Shown: positions 1 through 5,014 of the stretch, in pieces
How positions within the stretch are numbered: position 1 is the first letter of the stretch
Layout of the letters: each line of letters starts with the position of its first letter
DNA from: Actinomycetota bacterium
GTDB taxonomy: Bacteria; Actinomycetota; Actinomycetes; Nanopelagicales; Nanopelagicaceae
NCBI GenBank assembly: GCA_009705075.1
Contig: WLCY01000061.1
Span: 1 to 5,014, forward strand
Reading direction: 5' to 3'
DNA length: 5,014 nt
Translations under genes and position numbers: made by a program
Notes under the pieces: model-generated
Databases searched by the model: none
What the model was told of the DNA's origin: nothing
What the model saw: only the letters and a program-made list of their open reading frames with translations

Positions 1-755
1 GAGATATAGGCTGAACGGCCATTTGGATTTAGTGGAGTGCCTGCAACGGCAGATGCTGTGTCATGCGAACCAACTGCTACAACTTTGATTCCATTGATAT
101 CACCATGTCCACGAACTTTTCCGATGATTGCCTTTGGTTTATGCAACTTAGGAAAAATCGCCTTTGGAATACCAATCTTCTTGATTAGCTCCCAATCCCA
201 ATCTTGGGTATGGGCGTTCAATAGTTGTGTTGTAGAAGCATTTGTTACTTCACTGCTCTTCTTGCCGCATAAGAAATAATTTAGGAGATCAGGTAAGAGC
301 AGGAATACCTTTGCACCTTTAAATGCTTGGCTGCCTTTTGCCGCAAAGAGTTGGTATGCGGTATTGAAAAAGATGAATTGAATTCCAGTTTTGGAGTAAA
401 TGTATTCTCGACCGACATCACGCTGAAGCTGTGTCATCAGACCATCGGTTCGGCCATCGCGATAGGTGTAAGGAATTTCGGCAAGCTTGCCTTCAGTATT
501 AATCAGCCCATAATCAACTGCCCATGAATCTATGCCGAGAGATTTAATTGGGCCAAGCTCTAAACTCTTATTTAGCCCCGTAATAACTTCATGAACAATC
601 TTCTCCCACTCCCAGCGGATTGAGCCATCGCTGAGAGTTTGGGGTTCGTGCGAGAAGCGATGGACTTCACGCACGACAATTTTTCCATTTTGAATATGTC
701 CGACCGCGACTCTTCCACTTGATCCACCGAGATCAACTGCAGCGTAAAGCGTCAT
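1..755 (-). CDS. rhaB: Rhamnulokinase, N-terminal 251 residues (3' end beyond window)
   Basis: Cytoplasmic FGGY-family sugar kinase that uses ATP to phosphorylate L-rhamnulose at O-1, the step between RhaI and the aldolase. The frame stays open from the ATG at 755 to the window edge, giving 251 codons of a protein usually near 480-490 residues. Visible signatures are the N-terminal phosphate-binding loop DLGGSSGR (residues 8-15), GIDSWAVDYGL (74-84), YRDGRTDGLM (98-107), GIQFIFFNTAYQL (124-136), and SHDTASAVAG (230-239). Asp232 in the last motif aligns with the catalytic base Asp237 of E. coli RhaB. These blocks match E. coli RhaB closely and separate it from xylulokinase or glycerol kinase. 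The gene starts 21 bases after the rhaEW stop, so it is probably co-transcribed. Only a weak AGGT lies upstream, about 14 bases from the ATG, so translation may depend on coupling to rhaEW. It should continue left for roughly 230 more codons. Confidence 0.96.
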   Translation of the reverse strand, partial: MTLYAAVDLGGSSGRVAVGHIQNGKIVVREVHRFSHEPQTLSDGSIRWEWEKIVHEVITGLNKSLELGPIKSLGIDSWAVDYGLINTEGKLAEIPYTYRDGRTDGLMTQLQRDVGREYIYSKTGIQFIFFNTAYQLFAAKGSQAFKGAKVFLLLPDLLNYFLCGKKSSEVTNASTTQLLNAHTQDWDWELIKKIGIPKAIFPKLHKPKAIIGKVRGHGDINGIKVVAVGSHDTASAVAGTPLNPNGRSAYI

Positions 756-776
756 GATTTTTTCGAATTACCTAAG

Positions 777-2816
777 TTATCGCAGGAATGCAGCAGCAAC
801 GCCACCATCGACTGGAATATGAAGTCCCGTTGTTAATGACAAATCCCCGCCGAGAATTACAAATACTGCGGCCGCGATGTGATCTGGAAGAACTTCCTTC
901 TTCAAGATTGTGCGCTTTGCATAGAACTCACCAAGTTTTGATTCTTCAACACCATAAACTGCGGCGCGATTGGCACCCCAACCTGATGCAAAGATTCCGG
1001 ACCCTTGGACAACGCCATCTGGATTAATTCCATTAACGCGAATTCCAAATTCCCCAAGTTCTGCTGCGAGCAGACGTACTTGATGTGCTTGATCAGCCTT
1101 GGTAGATCCATAACCGATGTTATTTGGACCAGCAAAGACTGAGTTCTTGGAGGAGATATAGACAATATCGCCACCCATTTTCTGAGCCAGCATTGCCTTA
1201 GCGCCTTCGCGAGAAACTAGGAACGAACCTCTCGCCATGATGTCATGTTGAAGATCCCAATCCTTAGTTGTCGTTTCAACAAGGGATTTACTAATTGAGA
1301 TTCCGGCATTGTTAACCAAGATATCAACGCCACCGAATGCAAGACAGGCTGCAGCTACTCCGGCCGCAATCTCTTCTTCGCTTGTAACGTTCATTGAAAT
1401 CGCGATTGCTTTATCTGGCCCGCCAAGTGATTTAGCAAGTTCGGTAGCGCCTTCGATATTTAAATCGGCGATTACAACACAAGCACCTTCAGCAGAAAGT
1501 CTGGTTGCCGTTGCTTTTCCGAGTCCTGATGCTGCGCCAGTTACAAGTGCAACCCGACCAGCAAGTGGCTTTGGCTTTGGCGCCCGCTTTAACTTCGCCT
1601 CTTCTAGATCCCAGTACTCAATTCGGAATTTCTCGGATTCAGCAATTGGTTGATATTTAGAGAGAGCTTCAGAACCGCGCATTACATTGATTGCATTTAT
1701 ATAGAACTCGGATGCAACTCGCGCTGTTTGCTTATCTTTTCCGAAGGTAAACATTCCGATTCCAGGAACCAAGATAACTGCAGGATCTGCCCCACGCATT
1801 GCAGGGGAATCCTTCGCAGCAAACTTGTTGTAATAAGCGGCGTAATCCAAGCGATATTGCTCGTGCTTATCATTAGCTAGCGCTACTACTTCTTCTAACG
1901 AAGCGTTTGGCTCTGCATCAACGACCATTGGTCGAACTTTGGTTCGCAAGAAATGATCAGGGCATGATGTTCCAAGTGCGGCAAGACGTGGCATCTCACT
2001 TCCCTGTAGGAAATCAAGAACAACATCGTTATCAGTGAAGTGACCAACCATTCGAGAATCCCGTGATGCGATTCCGCGCAAGTAAGGTGCAAGTTCGGCA
2101 GCGCGAGATTTACGAGCTGCTGGATCTAACGGCGTAAACTTTGAAACCTTCTTGCCAAAAGGTTCCGCCTTGCCCTTCTCCTTGATGAATTTCTCGGCTT
2201 TTTCAATTGCTTCGATAGAACGCTTCTCGCACTCTTCGCTGGTATTACCCCAAGTTGTTAAGCCGTGGCCACCAAGAACGCAACCTTTAGCCTTCGGATT
2301 ATTTGAGGCAATTGCTGCCATATCTAAGCCAAGTTGAAAGCCAGGTCGACGCCATTCCACCCAGAGAATTTCATCACCAAAACATTCGCGAGTTAACTTC
2401 TCACCATCGATTGAAGTTGCAAGTGCAATGATTGAATCTGGATGCAGATGATCTACGTGTTCGTAATCAACTAAACCATGCATTGAAGTATCAATACTTG
2501 GCGCTGCTCCACCAATTCCGAAGCGGCAGTAATCAAAGAGGGCAACCATCTCATCTTCATGTTCTACGCCACGATAAACGTTGTTCAGTAACTTGAAGCG
2601 TTCTAAATCAAGTGCGGCAAGCCCAGATTCGGTTAACGTCCCAAGATCTCCACCAGAACCTTTAACCCAGAGCACTGGTGACATTTCACCAGTAGCTGGA
2701 TTTTTAAGTTCACCCTTTGCCGATGTATTTCCACCGGCATAGTTTGTAAATCTATGGTCCGAACCTAACTTGTTACTTCGCTTAATTAATTCTTCAACTG
2801 GTTTAGGTGTCGACAT
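777..2816 (-). CDS. rhaEW: Bifunctional rhamnulose-1-phosphate aldolase / L-lactaldehyde dehydrogenase (679 aa)
   Basis: Two-domain fusion (RhaEW type, also named RhaD aldolase/alcohol dehydrogenase, like Bacillus YuxG). Residues about 1-400 form a class II, zinc-dependent aldolase domain: TNYAGGNTSAKG (24-35), His123 and His125 in DHLHPDS, and His184 in LGGHGL are the likely metal ligands. This half cleaves rhamnulose-1-phosphate to dihydroxyacetone phosphate and L-lactaldehyde. A Lys/Pro-rich linker (about 409-418) leads into a short-chain dehydrogenase/reductase domain with the cofactor motif TGAASGLG (426-433), NNAG (502-505), Ser555/Ser556, and the YxxxK pair Tyr569/Lys573. Family knowledge says the second half oxidises lactaldehyde to lactate. 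The sequence alone does not rule out reduction to propanediol. Start choice: ATG at 2816, two bases after the rhaI stop, with a G-rich AGGGTGGGG (2834-2826) nine bases upstream. A GTG at 2831 in frame would add five residues and overlap rhaI, and is less likely. Full length, no frameshift. Confidence 0.96.
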   Translation of the reverse strand: MSTPKPVEELIKRSNKLGSDHRFTNYAGGNTSAKGELKNPATGEMSPVLWVKGSGGDLGTLTESGLAALDLERFKLLNNVYRGVEHEDEMVALFDYCRFGIGGAAPSIDTSMHGLVDYEHVDHLHPDSIIALATSIDGEKLTRECFGDEILWVEWRRPGFQLGLDMAAIASNNPKAKGCVLGGHGLTTWGNTSEECEKRSIEAIEKAEKFIKEKGKAEPFGKKVSKFTPLDPAARKSRAAELAPYLRGIASRDSRMVGHFTDNDVVLDFLQGSEMPRLAALGTSCPDHFLRTKVRPMVVDAEPNASLEEVVALANDKHEQYRLDYAAYYNKFAAKDSPAMRGADPAVILVPGIGMFTFGKDKQTARVASEFYINAINVMRGSEALSKYQPIAESEKFRIEYWDLEEAKLKRAPKPKPLAGRVALVTGAASGLGKATATRLSAEGACVVIADLNIEGATELAKSLGGPDKAIAISMNVTSEEEIAAGVAAACLAFGGVDILVNNAGISISKSLVETTTKDWDLQHDIMARGSFLVSREGAKAMLAQKMGGDIVYISSKNSVFAGPNNIGYGSTKADQAHQVRLLAAELGEFGIRVNGINPDGVVQGSGIFASGWGANRAAVYGVEESKLGEFYAKRTILKKEVLPDHIAAAVFVILGGDLSLTTGLHIPVDGGVAAAFLR

Positions 2817-2818
2817 TA

Positions 2819-3985
2819 TTACGCGCCCCACCCTGCCTGTGCGCCGCCAACACGATCTGCTGCAATCTTTGCCAAGTATCCACTGCGCGCAAATGCCGCC
2901 TTTGGATCTGGATCTAAACCTTGCTCTGTGCGTACTTCACCCAGAAGATCGCGCACATCAGTGTTGTAGGCATCCATCAAAACATCGTTGGCTGCTAGAA
3001 CATCGCAATCGGTCTGTGCTTTCTTTAGTGCAACTGCATCAACTAGTAGCGCCTTTGCAACGGCTTCCTGCACATTTGTGATTGAACGAATCTGGCCAGG
3101 AATTTTATCTTCGATGTTATGGCATTGATCTAGCACATATGAAACCGTGGTGTCTTTTACAAAGCCGCCACCTTGATTTACTTCATGCATGATTCTAAAT
3201 AGTTGGAATGGATCTGCTGCGCCAACAATTAGATCGTCATCGGCATAGAAGCGAGAGTTAAAGTCAAAAGCACCTAGGCGCTTTTTCATGAGCAAGAATG
3301 CAACGATGTATTCAATGTTTGTTCCAGGTGCATGGTGTCCGGTATCAACGCAGACTGATGCCTTTGGTCCAAGTTCTAGGCAATGAACATATGAAGTTCC
3401 CCAGTCAGGAACATCGGTTGAATAGAAAGCTGGTTCAAAGAATTTATATTCCAGAAGCATTCTCTGGTTTGCACCTAAGCGGTCATAAAGTTTCTTAAGT
3501 GATTCTGCTAGGCGTTCTTGGCGACCACGAATGTCATCTTGTCCTGGATAGTTTGTTCCATCAGCGAACCAGAGTTTAATATCCTGAACCCCTGTTTGAT
3601 CCATGATGTCAACGCATTCAAATAAATGGTCGACTGCTTTCTGGCGAATCTTGGCATCTGGGTGACACACTGATCCATATTTGTAATCATTATCTTGAAA
3701 GGTATTTGAGTTAATTGTTCCGAGGCGAACGCCCAAATCGGTTGCATGTTTTGCAAGAGCTTTGTAATCATCGACGCGGTCCCAAGGAATGTGCATCGCA
3801 ACAGCAGGAGCGGCGCCAGTAAATTTATGAACTTGGGCAGCATCAGCAATTTTTTCAAAAGGATCGCGTGGTACGCCAGCAGATGAAAAAACTTTGAAAC
3901 GAGTTCCAGAGTTACCATAAGCCCATGATGGAACTTCGATGAAGAAGCGCTTCAATACTTCTTTTGCTTCATTCTTACTTGCCAT
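2819..3985 (-). CDS. rhaI: L-rhamnose isomerase, RhaI type (388 aa)
   Basis: Cytoplasmic metal-dependent TIM-barrel aldose-ketose isomerase that converts L-rhamnose to L-rhamnulose. It belongs to the RhaI class (Gram-positive/Rhizobium/Pseudomonas stutzeri type), not to E. coli RhaA (419 aa). Metal-site residues can be placed by spacing against the P. stutzeri enzyme: Glu179 in LLEYKFFEP, Asp214 and His217 in CVDTGHHAPG, Asp249 and Asp251 in FYADDDL, and Asp286 in LDQCHNIEDK. The 35-, 3- and 27-residue intervals from Glu179 onward fit exactly. The one difference is Asp241 (in AFDFNSRF) where P. stutzeri and E. coli have a metal-binding His. This may be a subfamily trait. The ATG at 3985 is fixed by the best ribosome-binding site of the window, AAGGGAG (3999-3993), seven bases upstream. 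It lies 30 bases after rhaM and 2 bases before rhaEW, in the same operon. The N-terminus has no signal peptide, and the C-terminus is Gly/Ala-rich (GGAQAGWGA). Confidence 0.95.
   Translation of the reverse strand: MASKNEAKEVLKRFFIEVPSWAYGNSGTRFKVFSSAGVPRDPFEKIADAAQVHKFTGAAPAVAMHIPWDRVDDYKALAKHATDLGVRLGTINSNTFQDNDYKYGSVCHPDAKIRQKAVDHLFECVDIMDQTGVQDIKLWFADGTNYPGQDDIRGRQERLAESLKKLYDRLGANQRMLLEYKFFEPAFYSTDVPDWGTSYVHCLELGPKASVCVDTGHHAPGTNIEYIVAFLLMKKRLGAFDFNSRFYADDDLIVGAADPFQLFRIMHEVNQGGGFVKDTTVSYVLDQCHNIEDKIPGQIRSITNVQEAVAKALLVDAVALKKAQTDCDVLAANDVLMDAYNTDVRDLLGEVRTEQGLDPDPKAAFARSGYLAKIAADRVGGAQAGWGA
2826..2834 (-). promoter_or_regulatory. Probable ribosome-binding site of rhaEW inside the rhaI 3' end
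   Basis: The minus strand reads AGGGTGGGG, nine bases before the ATG at 2816. It overlaps the last sense codons of rhaI, whose stop is followed by only two bases before the start (TAATAATG). This supports ATG 2816 over the GTG at 2831, because the GTG lies within the G-rich stretch itself. Translational coupling to rhaI is likely. Confidence 0.5.
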
Positions 3986-3992
3986 GTCCGTA

Positions 3993-3999
3993 CTCCCTT
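3993..3999 (-). promoter_or_regulatory. Strong ribosome-binding site of rhaI
   Basis: On the minus strand AAGGGAG sits seven bases before the rhaI ATG at 3985, a near-ideal Shine-Dalgarno sequence and spacing. It is clearly better than the sites before rhaM and rhaB, and it decides the rhaI start. The rhaM-rhaI gap holds little besides this site. Confidence 0.8.
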
Positions 4000-4015
4000 T
4001 TTTTAGTCATTGAAT

Positions 4016-4339
4016 TTAAGCTAGGTAAAAAACTTCTTTAAGTCTTAGAAAACCTTCATCGGGGGCTTTGTCACCGAGTTCAACAAAGAATTGCCCCATC
4101 TCGGCCTGCCAACGTGCATTAATTTCAGTCTTGGCCATTCCAGCTTTGGCCGCTTCAAGATCTGGTGTCTCTAAATATCCAATTAGCGTTCCATCAGATT
4201 CATCTAAAAAAAGTGAGTAATTCGTCCAACCGGTCTGGCGAAGGGCCTCTAACATCTCGGGCCAAACTTGCGCGTGACGCCGAATGTATTCGGGCATCAT
4301 CTCTCGCTTTACTTGCAATCTAAAACATACGCGTTCCAT
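4016..4339 (-). CDS. rhaM: L-rhamnose mutarotase (107 aa)
   Basis: Small cytoplasmic dimeric alpha/beta-barrel (ferredoxin-like) enzyme that interconverts the alpha and beta anomers of L-rhamnopyranose, so that the isomerase gets its preferred form. The length is typical (E. coli RhaM/YiiL is 104 aa). Tyr18 and His22 in EYIRRHAQVWPEM fall at the same positions as the active-site Tyr18 and His22 of E. coli RhaM. The conserved NYSLFLD (40-46), Trp77 in ARWQAEM, and the C-terminal KEVFYL (101-106) complete the family pattern. It is the first gene after the terminator hairpin and sits 30 bases before rhaI, so it probably opens the catabolic operon. No clear Shine-Dalgarno precedes the ATG at 4339. 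The closest purine run, GTGAG, is about 14 bases away, so initiation may be weak or depend on a short leader. Confidence 0.95.
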   Translation of the reverse strand: MERVCFRLQVKREMMPEYIRRHAQVWPEMLEALRQTGWTNYSLFLDESDGTLIGYLETPDLEAAKAGMAKTEINARWQAEMGQFFVELGDKAPDEGFLRLKEVFYLA

Positions 4340-4398
4340 CTAATTAACCAGGCTCACATTCTCACTCTAGTCCAAATGTATATTCATTAAAAGTACTG
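4340..4398 (-). promoter_or_regulatory. Possible promoter/leader of the rhaM-rhaI-rhaEW-rhaB operon
   Basis: This AT-rich stretch lies between the rhaS terminator and the rhaM start. If the hairpin stops transcription, a promoter here would be needed for the catabolic genes. On the minus strand, TATACA (4382-4377) and TAGAGT (4369-4364) could each serve as a -10 box, but neither has a convincing -35 box at the right distance. A short direct repeat, CTCACATT/CTCACTCT on the plus strand (4353-4368), lies just before the gene. No clear palindromic operator is seen. The call rests mainly on position. Confidence 0.3.
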
Positions 4399-4442
4399 AA
4401 AAAGTAGAGAGCGGCAACTTCCGCGAGGAAATTGCCGCTCTC
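4399..4442 (-). terminator. Rho-independent terminator / stabilising hairpin after rhaS
   Basis: A perfect 11-bp stem pairs 4407-4417 with 4432-4442 (GAGAGCGGCAA with TTGCCGCTCTC). Inside it, TTCC (4419-4422) and GGAA (4427-4430) can form a second stem closed by a four-base loop, GCGA on the plus strand. Read on the minus strand, the stem is followed by TACTTTTT (4406-4399), a short U-tract. The plus strand lacks a comparable T run, so it serves rhaS. The stop codon of rhaS lies 26 bases upstream. It would end or attenuate rhaS transcription, and it could also protect the rhaS mRNA 3' end. Confidence 0.8.
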
Positions 4443-4450
4443 CCAACTAT

Positions 4451-4471
4451 TAATTAATTAAAAATTAATTA
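4451..4471. repeat. AT-only inverted repeat overlapping the rhaS stop codon
   Basis: TAATTAATT (4451-4459) and its perfect complement AATTAATTA (4463-4471) flank a three-base AAA spacer. The right arm includes the rhaS TAA stop. The 9-bp palindrome is made only of A and T and is low-complexity, so it could be chance in an AT-rich spacer. It precedes the GC-rich terminator stem by eight bases. Confidence 0.55.
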
Positions 4472-5014
4472 GAAGTTGTAGTTATCTACGTTTGCCTTTG
4501 TGAAGACAGTAGCTGGTCCGAGGAGAACTTCATTTCCTACAGCACCCTTGATAACTTTACGAGACTTAACACCCTTATCACCCTTAGCAGACTTAATTAC
4601 AGCGCCTACCTTGACTGATTGCTTGTTGTTACGAATCGAGTTAGCAATTTGTACTGCAACGTATCCGAAGTTTTCTACATCCCATAGAGATGCTTGAGCT
4701 CCTGAGCCGTCCTTGATGTATGTCTTCATATCATTTGGAAGACCTAGACCAGTTACGAAGACCTTACCCTTTGAAGCTGAACCTGAAACGTACTTAGCAG
4801 CTGCCACGATACCTACAGATGTAGGTGCAACGATTGCTTCGATTGTTGGGTTATTCTGGATAAGTCCTTGGGTTTCTGTTGTTGATTCTTCTGGCTTATC
4901 TAGACCATAAGCTGTAGCAACAACCTTCACCTTTGGATACTTCGCTGCAAGACGCTTGTTCATGAATTCGATCCAAACGTTCTGGTTTGTAGCATCTGGT
5001 GTTGTTGAAAGTAC
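4469..5014 (-). CDS. rhaS: Rhamnose ABC transporter substrate-binding protein, C-terminal 181 residues (5' end beyond window)
   Basis: C-terminal half of an extracytoplasmic periplasmic-binding-protein-like sugar receptor (ribose/autoinducer-2 binding family, Peripla_BP_4 type) that hands L-rhamnose to an ABC permease. The frame is open from the stop at 4469 to the right edge, so the internal ATG at 4963 is not the start. The full protein is usually about 330-360 residues, with a signal peptide or lipobox in the missing part. Visible signatures are SxxPDATNQNVWIEFM near the left end of the fragment, the ligand-hinge region EAIVAPTSVGIVAAAKYV, GKVFVTGLGLPNDMKTYI, a WDVENFGYVAVQIA segment, and the C-terminal LGPATVFTKANVDNYNF, typical of RhaS-type receptors. 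Substrate assignment also leans on the adjacent rhamnose genes. Codon use is biased to AAC for Asn (11 of 14), unlike rhaB (1 of 10), suggesting high expression. Transporter ATPase and permease genes probably lie upstream, to the right. Confidence 0.9.
   Translation of the reverse strand, partial: VLSTTPDATNQNVWIEFMNKRLAAKYPKVKVVATAYGLDKPEESTTETQGLIQNNPTIEAIVAPTSVGIVAAAKYVSGSASKGKVFVTGLGLPNDMKTYIKDGSGAQASLWDVENFGYVAVQIANSIRNNKQSVKVGAVIKSAKGDKGVKSRKVIKGAVGNEVLLGPATVFTKANVDNYNF

Noticed and set aside
37..279. Plus-strand open frame of 80 codons (and a second at 327-527)
   Set aside because: Both lie opposite the continuous rhamnulokinase reading frame, whose conserved motifs are clear. They resemble no known protein.
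1309..1653. Plus-strand open frame of 114 codons rich in Ala and Ser
   Set aside because: It is the antisense shadow of the dehydrogenase domain and linker of rhaEW. It has no family motifs and no ribosome-binding site.
2817..2831. GTG start for rhaEW at 2831
   Set aside because: It would overlap the rhaI end and fall within the likely ribosome-binding site. The ATG at 2816 has better spacing.
3508..3918. Minus-strand open frame of 136 codons
   Set aside because: It is an alternative frame inside rhaI, hydrophobic by chance, and in conflict with the well-supported isomerase frame.
3975..4010. Eleven-codon upstream frame MTKKREYGHGK overlapping the rhaI start
   Set aside because: It begins with ATG at 4010 and spans the rhaI ribosome-binding site, but has no Shine-Dalgarno of its own and looks like a chance frame.
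4961..4963. ATG at 4963 as the start of the binding protein
   Set aside because: The frame stays open upstream to the window edge and encodes conserved family sequence (ATNQNVWIEF), so this Met is internal.
1..5014. A previously undescribed system, mobile element, CRISPR array or RNA gene
   Set aside because: Almost every base belongs to a recognised rhamnose gene. No repeats of array type, transposase, integrase or tRNA-like fold were seen on either strand.

Overview
The window is a single co-directional L-rhamnose uptake and catabolism locus, entirely on the minus strand. Both outer genes run off the window edges. In transcription order (right to left) it holds the C-terminal part of an ABC-transporter rhamnose-binding protein (rhaS, 5014-4469), a strong hairpin terminator, L-rhamnose mutarotase (rhaM, 4339-4016), L-rhamnose isomerase of the RhaI type (3985-2819), a fused rhamnulose-1-phosphate aldolase/short-chain dehydrogenase (rhaEW, also called rhaD, 2816-777), and the N-terminal half of rhamnulokinase (rhaB, 755-1).

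The genes cover almost every step of the pathway. RhaS delivers L-rhamnose to its (unseen) permease and ATPase. RhaM interconverts the anomers, RhaI makes L-rhamnulose and RhaB phosphorylates it. The aldolase half of RhaEW cleaves rhamnulose-1-phosphate to dihydroxyacetone phosphate and L-lactaldehyde, and its dehydrogenase half handles the lactaldehyde. The four catabolic genes are tightly packed, with gaps of 30, 2 and 21 bases, and look like one operon. The only sizeable non-coding stretch is the 129 bases between rhaS and rhaM, which holds the hairpin and probably a leader or promoter for the catabolic genes.

The RhaI plus RhaEW pair, instead of the enterobacterial RhaA/RhaD pair, is usual in Gram-positive bacteria and several other phyla. 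The fairly AT-rich sequence with compact spacing would fit a streamlined freshwater actinobacterium (acI / Nanopelagicales type). That placement is an inference from gene style, not proof. No mobile element, CRISPR array, RNA gene or plus-strand gene is supported. No novel system was found. The observations most worth checking are an Asp in RhaI where better-known isomerases have a metal-binding His, and the contrast in codon use and terminator placement that separates rhaS from the catabolic genes.
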